Source of the DNA: JAGNLA01 sp964472265
Lineage (GTDB): Bacteria > Caldisericota > Caldisericia > JAAYUI01
Length of the DNA stretch: 64,000 nucleotides
Assembly (NCBI GenBank): GCA_964472265.1
Contig: CAYYJO010000001.1
Location: 1 to 64,000, forward strand
Reading direction: 5' to 3'
Below are positions 7,238-15,422 of the stretch, one piece after another. The notes beneath the pieces were generated by a model that ran no database searches, was not told where the DNA came from, and saw nothing but the letters and a program-made list of their open reading frames with translations. Position 1 is the stretch's first letter, and every line of letters begins with the position of its first letter. A program made the position numbers and the translations under genes.

Positions 7238-9679
7238 TTACTTGGATTTTAGCACCAATTCCAGCGCAGGATCGATGCCCTTCTTCCAAGCTTTTGAATC
7301 GATGAGAACTGGCAAGTCCGGCGTCAGCGTGAAGCTTTCATCGTTCTGGTCAAAGCTGTAGGTTTCAGTGGGAATCCAGATAGTGAGCATTTCGTTGGCA
7401 AGGACGACTGCATCAGGATTGCCTGCATGGTTTGGCTTCGTCCCAGTACAATCGCCTGCGATTTTGGCTTTGCAAAGGTTTTTCAACATACACGCGTATG
7501 AAACCGAACTTCCGCCAGTGTATTTGTCCACAAGCACATAAACGGGCAGCCTCATGGCGTTTGCCTTAACCACAATCTTCCTGATGAAATCGTTGGCGAA
7601 TTTCATTTTACTGCCAGGATTCCCTCTCAGGTCGACAACAAACCTTGCAGGGTAGTTGCTTTCGTATATTTTGTCAAAGTCTTGACTGAAAGCCTCGAAG
7701 AGATAAGAATCCTGCTCGGACTTCGCCAATCTGATGTAAAACGATTTCGAATCCTCAAGGAATTTTAGCCAATAATTGGTTTTGCCAGATAGGGACAAGG
7801 GCGTTGTTTCGGGGTTGTCGTATGGCTTAAGTGTTACCGTATTCTCCTCGTTCATCAGCTCGTCTTTCAGGACGACTTCAGTTTCGCAACCGTTTTCATC
7901 TTCAAAGGTCAGCTCAACCTTTGTCTGGTCTTCAACCAGTCCGAGGTATTTCAAAACATCGGGCATGATCGAGTATTTTGTGAAGTTTGCAGCCATTCCG
8001 CCGAAGTTGTCGGCCGGGAAAAGCTCTCTAAACTTTAACATCAATTCGTTGTCAACCTTGAGCTTGCCAATTTTTGTAAGCTTCAAACCAAGCAGGTCCT
8101 CGTTTTTCTTGGATGCCTGATGCACAAACATTCCGTCAGCAAGCGAAACAAGCCTGAACGGCATGGTTGGAAGATCAATGTCAACCTTGAATTCTGGCAC
8201 TTTGGATTTTGCAACGAGGCTTTGAATCTCAAGCTTGATCTGGGCGTCTGACAGCTCTGAAACCTTTGACGTGATTGCGTTGATGAGTTTCTCGATATCA
8301 GCTTTTGAAATATCGACGTACCTCGACTCGGAGATCAACCTAGTCTTCAATTCATCCAAATCCTGCTGCCATTTTTGTGCTCTTGTCAGAACCGGCTTTG
8401 GTGGTGGCTTGTACTCAGGTATCTTTACTTTGTGTTCAATTATTTTGTCCATGATTGGATCGATGCCACTGAAGTACTCTTCAGAAGTAGTTTCGGTAAG
8501 GTCATCGGGATTGAGTGAGTCAGGGTCGGAATCGATCAAGTATTTGAAGTATTTGACAGAGTAGCTGACCCTCATTTTTACCGGTTCCAGGTCAAAGGTT
8601 CTCACCTCTCCGTAACAGTTAGGCTTTCCTCCTGTTGGCTCACCGATGAAGGTTGCCTTTGTCTGGAGTTTGAACTGTAGAGCATTAAGAACGGCTGATG
8701 AGTAGGTTGGTTTGTCGATGATGACAAAGAGTCTCGAGGGGTCATTTAATGGCAGTCCAGATATCCAGTCTATCATTGGGCCGGCTATTGCTGAATTGCC
8801 TCCAGTATTGAAACGGAGATCAACCACCATCATTTTTGGATAATATTTTTGATAGACAGACTTTACGTCTGCCAGGAAGTCGCTGAACCTGTAGTTGATA
8901 TACTCTGTACACCTGTTGTATTGAATGTAGAGCAATTTGATGTTTTCCACATAACCCATCCAGTAAAGGTATCTGGCTGCTCTGAAAATGGGTGGGCTAT
9001 TCCTGATTATCTCCTGATAATCAGAATCCTTTTCCCACGGAATCTGACCGTAATCAGTGTATGGCCTTGAGAAGACATCGACTCTCTTCCCGTCCTTGCC
9101 CTCAAAAGTGAATTTTGTTGAGTTCTTCCTCTTGATCAAACCGAGGCTGTCCAAAAAATCGTAATCCGTCAGCCAGTAAAGGGATTGATATTTGAGCCAT
9201 GATACATTCTCATGTGAGATGTAGTCTTTGGCTTCATCAATGATGTCTTCAATCGGCTTGTCCTCGATTGCAACAAGTCTTTTACAGAAAGCATCCTTTT
9301 CTGAAAGGGTTGCTGCCTCGCAGAATATGCCGTCCTTGAACCACTGGAATTCGTATGGGTAAACTTCGTAGGTGCCATAATAGTAGGCGCCTGTGTGTGA
9401 GTCACCCACTGATGCAACAATTTTCATTATGCTGGTTCTGATCTGGTTATCTTTTAGGTTGGGTATCTGCTCGATAAGGTCGTCACAGGATTTCTCCCAT
9501 TGTTCCTTTGTGATCTTGAAGAAAAGATTTTTGTGGAGCTGCGGCAGCTGTCCTTTAAGGTACGAAATCTGAATTTTCCAGTTTTCATCCCTGTCATCGG
9601 CGCTGATTTGAACAGGTTGCAAGAGCAAAGAGGCAATGAGTATTACAAGTACTCCACTTTTTAACGATCTGCTGATCAT
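7238..9679 (-). CDS. Exported tandem S41-family (C-terminal-processing-like) peptidase
   Basis: The 813-residue protein has a signal peptide (about 1-27) and two S41-like halves. Half 1 (about 30-430) contains VVDLRFNTGGNS, then KPTYSSAVLNALQ with the presumed nucleophile serine, and FIGEPTGGKPN with a lysine at the expected distance. Half 2 (about 445-813) contains VVDLRGNPGSKMK, YTGGSSVSYACMLKNL and IAGDCTGTKPNH. Both halves thus keep a plausible Ser/Lys pair. No PDZ domain is obvious. A proline-rich linker (about 425-435) separates the halves. The start is supported by GGAGGGTGAA before the ATG. It stands alone between rpsT and a divergent GNAT gene. Substrate unknown. The family call is good, but activity of each half is inferred. 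Confidence 0.8.
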   Translation of the reverse strand: MISRSLKSGVLVILIASLLLQPVQISADDRDENWKIQISYLKGQLPQLHKNLFFKITKEQWEKSCDDLIEQIPNLKDNQIRTSIMKIVASVGDSHTGAYYYGTYEVYPYEFQWFKDGIFCEAATLSEKDAFCKRLVAIEDKPIEDIIDEAKDYISHENVSWLKYQSLYWLTDYDFLDSLGLIKRKNSTKFTFEGKDGKRVDVFSRPYTDYGQIPWEKDSDYQEIIRNSPPIFRAARYLYWMGYVENIKLLYIQYNRCTEYINYRFSDFLADVKSVYQKYYPKMMVVDLRFNTGGNSAIAGPMIDWISGLPLNDPSRLFVIIDKPTYSSAVLNALQFKLQTKATFIGEPTGGKPNCYGEVRTFDLEPVKMRVSYSVKYFKYLIDSDPDSLNPDDLTETTSEEYFSGIDPIMDKIIEHKVKIPEYKPPPKPVLTRAQKWQQDLDELKTRLISESRYVDISKADIEKLINAITSKVSELSDAQIKLEIQSLVAKSKVPEFKVDIDLPTMPFRLVSLADGMFVHQASKKNEDLLGLKLTKIGKLKVDNELMLKFRELFPADNFGGMAANFTKYSIMPDVLKYLGLVEDQTKVELTFEDENGCETEVVLKDELMNEENTVTLKPYDNPETTPLSLSGKTNYWLKFLEDSKSFYIRLAKSEQDSYLFEAFSQDFDKIYESNYPARFVVDLRGNPGSKMKFANDFIRKIVVKANAMRLPVYVLVDKYTGGSSVSYACMLKNLCKAKIAGDCTGTKPNHAGNPDAVVLANEMLTIWIPTETYSFDQNDESFTLTPDLPVLIDSKAWKKGIDPALELVLKSK

Positions 9680-9774
9680 TTCACCCTCCTGATGATCATG
9701 AGACCATTTTAGCCAATTATTTTAAAAAATAAACTTTTGTCGGTTATTGTTTCCCATACCTGATATGTTGTTAT

Positions 9775-9804
9775 TTGCTGGAATAGTTGGACAAACGGTA
9801 TAAA
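9775..9804 (+). promoter_or_regulatory. Promoter of GNAT gene, apparently leaderless
   Basis: TTGCTG (9775-9780) and TATAAA (9799-9804) are 18 bp apart. The ATG at 9813 lies only 8 bases past the -10 box and no Shine-Dalgarno sequence is visible. Confidence 0.5.
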
Positions 9805-9812
9805 ATTAAAAT

Positions 9813-10298
9813 ATGAACTTTTCCAAATTTTCTCAATTTCATCGGGGAATACTGTATGAAATGCTCATGGATGCTTATTCTCAGGTTCAAGAAATTGTTG
9901 ATAGGCACAAAACAGACTGGCAGGAGTTTGACAATTTTGTTTTCGACAATCTCAGCTTCATGGACAAGTGCGGGTTTGTATCAGTTGAAAATGATGAACC
10001 AATCGGGTTTGTCTCCTGGGATCCAAGGAAGCTGCCCGAGAGTATTGAGATTGGCCATAATTGCATAATTGGTAGGTTTAAAGGTGAAGGACATGGTTCA
10101 CGTCAACTTGGCCACGCTTTGAAAATCATGACTGAAAGAAAACCATGCAGGATCATTGTTAAAACTGGAAATTCAGATTTTTTTGCACCGGCAAGGAAGA
10201 TGTATCTGTCGGCAGGGTTTGAAGTTGAAAGAATTATAAAATCAGATGATCCATCGGTTCCCGAGGTTGTAGAATTCAGCCTGAAGCTCGGTTGCTAA
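9813..10298 (+). CDS. GNAT-family N-acetyltransferase
   Basis: The 161-residue protein has a GNAT layout: an N-terminal region, a central strand pair (CGFVSVENDEPIGFVSWDP), an acetyl-CoA loop region (IGRFKGEGHGSRQLGHALKI) resembling R/Q-x-x-G-x-G/A, and a C-terminal MYLSAGFEVERII typical of motif B. The acceptor substrate cannot be told. No ribosome-binding site precedes the ATG, and the promoter -10 is almost adjacent, suggesting a leaderless message. The last bases overlap the end of the convergent holA. Confidence 0.75.
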   Translation: MNFSKFSQFHRGILYEMLMDAYSQVQEIVDRHKTDWQEFDNFVFDNLSFMDKCGFVSVENDEPIGFVSWDPRKLPESIEIGHNCIIGRFKGEGHGSRQLGHALKIMTERKPCRIIVKTGNSDFFAPARKMYLSAGFEVERIIKSDDPSVPEVVEFSLKLGC

Positions 10299-11278
10299 CG
10301 AACGATCTGGAACAAGGCCGTTTCGATGGCCTCAAGTGCTTTTGCTGAACCGGTTTTGAAAGAAATCTCAGCGTTGTTTATCTGTTCAAGGTATCTGAGT
10401 AGCTCATCCCTTGAAAAAGACGAAGCCGTCTGCATTGCTTTTTTGGCAACGAAAGGATGGCAGGCGAGTTGTTTGGCAACCTCAGCCTGACTGGCTTTTT
10501 GGGTGACCATTGCCTGGGCTGCCAGCACTCTCAGGAAATGGTTGTAAAGCATGACCACCATTCGTTCCGGTGGCTCTCCATCACGTGCGAGTTTGTGGAG
10601 AAGCCTTATGCCTTTTGCAGTCTGTTTTGCTGCCAGCTCGTCGAGAACCTGGAAAATAACCACCTCAGTCTTCTCGTGAACCGTTTCCTTGACGTCTCTG
10701 GAAGTCACTTTCTTGGCATCGCCAACATAGAAAACAATCTTGTCTATCTCCTGTGCAAGCATGGTCAGATCACCGAGGGTTCGCTCGATAAGCATGGCAA
10801 TTGCCTCATTGTCTGCCTCGCAACCGTTGGTTTCAAATCTCTTCTTTGCCCATTGCAAAATCATTTTGTCGTCTAGACCAGATTCCTTTATTACACAGGC
10901 ATTTGAGTTGAGGTATTTTCCGAGCGTTGTTGCTCCTGATATGCCATCTTCGGTGAAAACCACAATATTTGTCGGGTTTGCCGATGCGAGTGATTCAGCT
11001 ATCTGCTTGCCTTTTTCAGCTTTGACCTTAGTGGCCCCGTCGACAAGTATGACCTTGCCTCCTGTTAGAAGCGATCCCGAACTGACCAGAAAGGCAAAGT
11101 CATTGGCGTCGGTGTCTGAAAGGTCAACTTTTTCAATGGCAAATGTATCGTTTGAAATCTTGACCGAGATAGTTTTTATCAGCTCTTTTTCGAGATATGC
11201 GTTGTTTGAACAGAGCCAGTAGATTTGCTTCGGCTCTTCTTTTTTCAGTCTTCTCAGCTCTTCAACAAGAGTGGTCAT
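10295..11278 (-). CDS. holA: DNA polymerase III delta subunit
   Basis: HolA is the clamp-loader subunit that opens the sliding clamp. The 327-residue protein matches the family in length and pattern: an N-terminal segment ([20 protein letters not shown]), [15 protein letters not shown], a central [19 protein letters not shown], and a C-terminal helical domain with [22 protein letters not shown]. It lacks a Walker A motif, as expected for delta. Its ATG overlaps the asnS stop by 4 bp, so it is translated from the asnS message. Confidence 0.9.
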   Translation of the reverse strand: MTTLVEELRRLKKEEPKQIYWLCSNNAYLEKELIKTISVKISNDTFAIEKVDLSDTDANDFAFLVSSGSLLTGGKVILVDGATKVKAEKGKQIAESLASANPTNIVVFTEDGISGATTLGKYLNSNACVIKESGLDDKMILQWAKKRFETNGCEADNEAIAMLIERTLGDLTMLAQEIDKIVFYVGDAKKVTSRDVKETVHEKTEVVIFQVLDELAAKQTAKGIRLLHKLARDGEPPERMVVMLYNHFLRVLAAQAMVTQKASQAEVAKQLACHPFVAKKAMQTASSFSRDELLRYLEQINNAEISFKTGSAKALEAIETALFQIVR

Positions 11279-12561
11279 GGGTAGATGTGGTCTAACAACC
11301 TTGGGAACGGAACTGTTTCCCTCACATGCTCGGAGTTGGCAAGCCAGCCGGTCATGCGCTCAATGCCCATTCCAAATCCTGAATGGACGAAGGTTCCATA
11401 GCGTCTGAGGTCGAGATACCATTCAAACGATTCAAGCCCGTATCCATGCTCCTTGATTTTCTTAACGAGAATGTCGAGATTGTCTTCGCGCTGGGAAGCG
11501 CCAATGATCTCGCCGACACCCTCTGGAGCGATAATGTCGTCACAGAGTACAACTTTTGGGTTCTCGGGATCCTGTTTCATGTAGAAGGCTTTGACCTGTG
11601 CAGGATATTTCTCGATGATGAGTGGTCTCTCGTTCATTTCAGACAGGATTGTTTCATCCGGTGCGCCAAAGTCGCTTCCCCAGACGATTTCCGAACCCTT
11701 TTCATTGAGTATTTTGACTGCTTCGGTGTAGGTGATTCTTGGGAAGGGAGTCACGATCTTTTCAAGCCTTGAGGTGTCACGCTCAAGGATTTTCATCTCT
11801 GTGGCACAGTTTCTCAGGACACTCTTAACGATGTATTCGATCATGTTCTCCTGGATGTGCATGTTCTCGTTGTGGTCAACGAAGGCGGCTTCAGGCTCAA
11901 CCTGCCAGAATTCGATGAGATGCCTTCTGGTTTTGCTCTTCTCGGCCCTGAAGACAGGCCCGAAGCAGTAAACTCTGCCGAATGCAGCAGCAGCAGCTTC
12001 GTTGTAGAGCTGGCCAGACTGTGAGAGGAAAGCCGGTTTGCCGAAGTAGTCGGTCTCAAAAAGCGTTGTGGTTCCTTCACAGGCGGTTGGTGTCAGGCAT
12101 GGGGCGTCGATATTGAGGAATCCCTGTGAGTCGAGAAACTCTCTTGTGGCCTTGATGACCTGTGACCTGACACGAAGGGTTGCCCACTGTTTGTTTGAGC
12201 GCAACCAGAGATGACGGTTTGCCATAAGGAAGCCTACGCCGTGATCTTTTGGTGAAATAGGGTAATCTACGCTTTGCCCCATCAACTCAATGTGTTTGAC
12301 ATCGATCTCGTAAACGCCTGGTTGTTTCGGATTCTCTTTGACTGTGCCTGTGAGTGTGAGTGATGATTCCTGGGTCAGCGAGTTGGCAAGGGCAAACATT
12401 TCCGGTGAGACATTGCCAGAGAAAACAACGCACTGACAAGTGCCTGTGCCGTCGCGGATGACAAGAAAAACAAGCTTTCCCGATGATCTGGAGTTGTAGA
12501 GCCAACCGCTGAGTTTTACCTCGCTGCCAACGTATCTGCCAAGTTCTGAAACGGTAACCAT
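11275..12561 (-). CDS. asnS: Asparaginyl-tRNA synthetase
   Basis: A class IIb aminoacyl-tRNA synthetase that charges tRNA-Asn. It has an N-terminal OB-fold anticodon-binding domain ([25 protein letters not shown]), motif 2 ([19 protein letters not shown]) and motif 3 ([15 protein letters not shown]), and ends [15 protein letters not shown], which separates AsnRS from AspRS. The start is set at ATG 12561 (428 residues) because AAGGAGG lies 7 bases upstream; a TTG two codons earlier falls too close to that site. A consensus-like promoter lies at 12588-12616. holA follows with a 4-bp overlap. Confidence 0.96.
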   Translation of the reverse strand: MVTVSELGRYVGSEVKLSGWLYNSRSSGKLVFLVIRDGTGTCQCVVFSGNVSPEMFALANSLTQESSLTLTGTVKENPKQPGVYEIDVKHIELMGQSVDYPISPKDHGVGFLMANRHLWLRSNKQWATLRVRSQVIKATREFLDSQGFLNIDAPCLTPTACEGTTTLFETDYFGKPAFLSQSGQLYNEAAAAAFGRVYCFGPVFRAEKSKTRRHLIEFWQVEPEAAFVDHNENMHIQENMIEYIVKSVLRNCATEMKILERDTSRLEKIVTPFPRITYTEAVKILNEKGSEIVWGSDFGAPDETILSEMNERPLIIEKYPAQVKAFYMKQDPENPKVVLCDDIIAPEGVGEIIGASQREDNLDILVKKIKEHGYGLESFEWYLDLRRYGTFVHSGFGMGIERMTGWLANSEHVRETVPFPRLLDHIYP

Positions 12562-12587
12562 CACCAAACCTCCTTGAGATTTATAAA

Positions 12588-12616
12588 AAAATAGCGCAGT
12601 GACCTTCCAATTTCAA
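12588..12616 (-). promoter_or_regulatory. Promoter of asnS-holA
   Basis: On the minus strand, TTGAAA (12611-12616) and TATTTT (12588-12593) are 17 bp apart, upstream of the AAGGAGG of asnS. Confidence 0.55.
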
Positions 12617-12644
12617 GGTAAAAAGGAAAGTTTAACAAAACGGC

Positions 12645-12673
12645 TTGCAATTGTCGGTTAGTTCTGCTATAAA
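12645..12673 (+). promoter_or_regulatory. Promoter of secG-tRNA-Leu
   Basis: TTGCAA (12645-12650) and TATAAA (12668-12673) have an optimal 17-bp spacer. The tRNA lies only 8 bp after secG, so both are probably on one transcript. Confidence 0.7.
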
Positions 12674-12717
12674 ACTTCGAGTCGAATCTATGGACAAAGA
12701 GGTTAGGTAACTAGAGA

Positions 12718-12960
12718 ATGCAGCTATTGAGAAACATCTTCATCGGAATAACGATAGTGACAGGCCTGGGCATGGTTCTGGGTTTCCTGTTCCAGTCACC
12801 AAGGGCTTCGGGGCTGGGAGCAATCTCAGGCACAGCCTCAAGGTTTAAAGTCAGGGCCCCAAGGGACGAGTTCCTTGAGAAGCTTACACTCATTTGTTCC
12901 ATTATCTTCACAGTGTTTGTAATCCTTCTCACTGTTATGAACCCAGATCTTTGGAAGTAA
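12718..12960 (+). CDS. secG: Preprotein translocase subunit SecG
   Basis: The 80-residue protein has the SecG design: a first membrane helix (about 6-24), the conserved cytoplasmic loop FLFQSPRASGLGAISG, and a second helix (about 57-76). SecG joins SecYE in the membrane and assists SecA-driven export, relevant here because many neighbours encode exported proteins. The ATG is preceded by only a weak ribosome site. tRNA-Leu follows after 8 bp and a terminator closes the unit. Confidence 0.92.
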   Translation: MQLLRNIFIGITIVTGLGMVLGFLFQSPRASGLGAISGTASRFKVRAPRDEFLEKLTLICSIIFTVFVILLTVMNPDLWK

Positions 12961-12968
12961 AGCAAATC

Positions 12969-13053
12969 GCCGAGGTGGCGGAATTGGCAGACGCGTGCGT
13001 TTAAGGGGCGTATATGGAGACATGTGCGGGTTCAAGTCCCGCCCTCGGCACCA
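12969..13053 (+). tRNA. tRNA-Leu, apparent anticodon AAG
   Basis: A class II tRNA with encoded CCA. Acceptor GCCGAGG pairs with CCTCGGC, the D stem is GCG/CGC and the anticodon stem TGCGT/GCGTA pairs fully (two G-T pairs). The 7-base loop is TTAAGGG, giving anticodon AAG. The variable arm is ATG-GAGA-CAT and the T arm GCGGG-TTCAAGT-CCCGC. A UAA reading would need a shifted stem with a mismatch and would put G at position 37, so AAG is preferred. The wobble A is unusual for bacterial tRNA-Leu. Confidence 0.9.
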
Positions 13054-13065
13054 ACAGTCACCAAC

Positions 13066-13092
13066 AAAACCGGAGAGAAATCTCCGGTTTTT
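13066..13092 (+). terminator. Terminator after secG-tRNA-Leu
   Basis: AAAACCGGAGA and TCTCCGGTTTT form an 11-bp stem with a GAAA tetraloop, followed by T residues. Confidence 0.92.
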
Positions 13093-13138
13093 CATTTTAA
13101 AGGGATTTTGATAATATGGACTTGAAAGAGGTGACCTC

Positions 13139-13612
13139 ATGACAAAAATAACACCGTTCCTTTGGTTCGACACTCAGGCAATGGAAGCTGCAAATTTCTA
13201 TGTTTCAATCTTCCCAAACTCCAAGATTACAAGTGTTGCCTATTACCCTGAAGGAAGCCCAGGACAGGCTGGCTCGGTGATGGTTGTTGAATTTGAACTA
13301 GACGGCAACACGTTCACTGCTCTCAATGGCGGGCCCATTTACCAGTTCACCTACGCAACATCGTTTTACATTCACTGCAAGACTCAGGAGGAAGTTGACC
13401 ACTACTGGGACAAGCTCTCTGAGGGCGGGAAAAAGGTGGAATGTGGCTGGCTTCAGGACAAGTATGGGGTTCCGTGGCAGGTTGTACCTGATGCCCTTGG
13501 AAGACTGATGTCCGACCCTGACAAGAAAAAAGCTGCAGCAGTAACACAGGCCATGCTGAAGATGACCAAGCTTGTCATTGCTGATTTGGAGAAGGCGTAC
13601 AACGAGGCATGA
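13139..13612 (+). CDS. VOC-superfamily protein, PhnB/3-dmu-9_3-mt type
   Basis: The 157-residue protein belongs to the glyoxalase/VOC fold group once labelled 3-demethylubiquinone-9 3-methyltransferase. Diagnostic blocks are ITPFLWFDTQAMEAANFYVS, IFPNSKIT, TFTALNGGP and KYGVPWQVVPDAL. Members bind small molecules or metals, and no reaction can be assigned here. It starts after a GAGGTGA ribosome site and overlaps the next GNAT gene by 4 bp, so they form a two-gene operon. Confidence 0.85.
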   Translation: MTKITPFLWFDTQAMEAANFYVSIFPNSKITSVAYYPEGSPGQAGSVMVVEFELDGNTFTALNGGPIYQFTYATSFYIHCKTQEEVDHYWDKLSEGGKKVECGWLQDKYGVPWQVVPDALGRLMSDPDKKKAAAVTQAMLKMTKLVIADLEKAYNEA

Positions 13613-14190
13613 GCATTGCCAGACCTGACCAGTCAACAATAAACGATTGCATAGACATCATTTGTGATGGATTCGAAATAGAATATAAGGCGCTGTTCAG
13701 GATTCCGGTTGTAAGACTCAGACCTTTTGTCAGGCTGTCAATTGAGAAGGGAGACTCCTGGGCTTTGATCGAAGATGGCGTGGTCAAGGGCGTGCTCATT
13801 CTCGACCATCCAAAGCACAAAGGCGCCAGATTGAGCGAACTCTTTAAGGTCTTATTTACAACCATTCCAGTTTGGTCGGCAATGTTTGCGTCCAGATATC
13901 TTCTCGCACCGAGAGTGCCCATTAAAGACTGTGTTCATATTGATCAAATAGCAGTTGGCAAAAACTTTCGAGGTCAGGGAATCGGAACAAAGCTTCTCGG
14001 GTTTGCAGAACAAAGATCAAAAGAACTCGGTTTCTGCAAAATCAATTTGAGGGTGAGAGCCAACAACCAAGCATTCAACCTCTACAAAAGGTTCGGTTTT
14101 GAAACCTTCCGGGCAGTCAGCTCTCAAATTTTCAGCTCTGCATCAGGATGCAAAACAGTTTATTTCATGGTCAAAACCATTTGTTCTTGA
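13609..14190 (+). CDS. GNAT-family N-acetyltransferase
   Basis: The 193-residue protein has a clear GNAT motif A: VHIDQIAVGKNFRGQGIGTK, with the R-G-Q-G-I-G acetyl-CoA loop, followed by motif B (ANNQAFNLYKRFGFETF). The N-terminal half (DDCIDIICDGFE-like helix) is typical of single-domain acetyltransferases acting on small molecules or toxins. Its ATG overlaps the stop of the VOC gene by 4 bp, implying coupled expression. The substrate is unknown. Confidence 0.85.
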   Translation: MSIARPDQSTINDCIDIICDGFEIEYKALFRIPVVRLRPFVRLSIEKGDSWALIEDGVVKGVLILDHPKHKGARLSELFKVLFTTIPVWSAMFASRYLLAPRVPIKDCVHIDQIAVGKNFRGQGIGTKLLGFAEQRSKELGFCKINLRVRANNQAFNLYKRFGFETFRAVSSQIFSSASGCKTVYFMVKTICS

Positions 14191-14214
14191 TTTGCAGATG
14201 CAACCAGTTAAAAT
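14187..14214 (+). promoter_or_regulatory. Promoter of tRNA-Val
   Basis: TTGATT (14187-14192) and TAAAAT (14209-14214) are 16 bp apart, and the tRNA starts at 14232. Confidence 0.6.
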
Positions 14215-14231
14215 GTCTCAAGCTCGTCTAC

Positions 14232-14306
14232 GGGTGGTTAGTTCAGCGGTAGAACGTCTGCCTTACACGCAGAAAGTCACAGGTTCGAATCCTGTATCAC
14301 CCACCA
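14232..14306 (+). tRNA. tRNA-Val (anticodon TAC)
   Basis: Acceptor GGGTGGT pairs with ATCACCC, the anticodon stem is TCTGC/GCAGA with loop CTTACAC (anticodon TAC), and the T arm is ACAGG-TTCGAAT-CCTGT. CCA is encoded at 14304-14306. Confidence 0.96.
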
Positions 14307-14322
14307 TTTAAACCTTTCCCGC

Positions 14323-15342
14323 CTACAAAGACCTCACTGGTATTGGCATTTTAATCCTGCCTGAGTTCTTTTCGTTCCCAAGGAACCATCTTATCGTTTC
14401 AAACAGCATTTCATTCACTGTTCTCGTTTTGTAGCCAAGTTCTCTGGTTGCCTTATGGTGTGAGATGTCGCAGTTGCTTTGGAGAACCTCGATTGAATAA
14501 GGCGTAAACCTTGGTTTAGTGTTTGTCAGCTTATAGTAAAGCGGTGCAATTGAAGCCACCAGTTTTGCCAGCATCAGCGGTATTCGCTGAAGAAATGGCT
14601 TTTTGCCTGATAAATGGTTGACGGAATGAATCAGATCTCTCACAGAAATCTTGTGGCCGGAGAGCAAATAATACTGTCCGGGCGTTCCTTTTTGCCAGGT
14701 TTGAATGATTCCGGATGCCACATCCCTTACATCAACAAAATCATATGCGCCGTCAATGTAAAGCAGGTTTCTGGCGTTAATGCAGTCAAGGATCAACTTG
14801 CCCATCTCTGAAATCCTGAAATCATAAGGCCCGATCACGCCAGTTGGACAGGCGATAACTGTTTCGAGGTCTTTCCCGTTTGCTTCCATGACGATCAGCG
14901 AAGCCTGTGCCTTGGATTGGTCGTAGGCTCCGTAGGGGTTTTCTGGGTCAAACGGCAACGATTCATTGACCACGCTACCCTTTGGAATTCGTTTGATTGC
15001 GTGGATTGAACTCGTGTAGACAAGCTTCTTGACGCCATGTCTCCTGCAGGCCTCGATCACATTCTTTGTTCCTTCAACATTTACACGCTCAATGAGTTTG
15101 TTTTTACCCGGCATGATCGAGATGATCCCTGCAAGGTGAAAAACCGTTTCAATCCCCTCGAAAGCTTTGTCAAGACTCGCTGGATCGCAAACATCTCCAA
15201 TGGTCGCCTCAAATTCCAAACCCCTGACCGGTTCCAGGCTCTCGCCTTTCAAAACGAGAATCCTTGGTTTAACGCCGATCGAGTTGAGCTGCCTGACCAA
15301 TACGTTTCCGATGTGCCCAGTGGCTCCGGTTACCAAAATCAT
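14323..15342 (-). CDS. NAD(P)-dependent epimerase/dehydratase (extended SDR)
   Basis: The 339-residue protein begins MILVTGATGHIGNVLVRQL, the Rossmann glycine motif (TGxxGxxG). It has the NAAG-like FHLAGIISI, the catalytic serine region VYTSSIHAIKR and the Y-x-x-x-K pair in YGAYDQSKA. This layout matches dihydroflavonol reductase/hopanoid-associated-like SDRs. The substrate is unclear, since no pathway neighbour is present. A ribosome site AAAGGAGG precedes the ATG. The promoter contains a perfect TetR-type operator, so the gene is probably repressed until a ligand appears. Confidence 0.87.
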   Translation of the reverse strand: MILVTGATGHIGNVLVRQLNSIGVKPRILVLKGESLEPVRGLEFEATIGDVCDPASLDKAFEGIETVFHLAGIISIMPGKNKLIERVNVEGTKNVIEACRRHGVKKLVYTSSIHAIKRIPKGSVVNESLPFDPENPYGAYDQSKAQASLIVMEANGKDLETVIACPTGVIGPYDFRISEMGKLILDCINARNLLYIDGAYDFVDVRDVASGIIQTWQKGTPGQYYLLSGHKISVRDLIHSVNHLSGKKPFLQRIPLMLAKLVASIAPLYYKLTNTKPRFTPYSIEVLQSNCDISHHKATRELGYKTRTVNEMLFETIRWFLGNEKNSGRIKMPIPVRSL

Positions 15343-15370
15343 ATGACCTCCTTTATGCCAGTCGATAAGC

Positions 15371-15388
15371 TGACTGACACGTCAGTCA
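15371..15388. promoter_or_regulatory. TetR-type operator palindrome
   Basis: TGACTGAC and GTCAGTCA are exact inverted 8-mers separated by AC. The site overlaps the -10 box of the SDR promoter, where a repressor would block transcription. No tetR gene lies in this window. Confidence 0.75.
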
Positions 15389-15412
15389 TAACACTCCAAT
15401 TGATTTTGTCAA
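15385..15412 (-). promoter_or_regulatory. Promoter of the SDR gene
   Basis: On the minus strand, TTGACA (15407-15412) and TATGAC (15385-15390) are 16 bp apart. The -10 box sits inside one arm of the operator. Confidence 0.75.
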
Positions 15413-15422
15413 CCTGAAAGGA

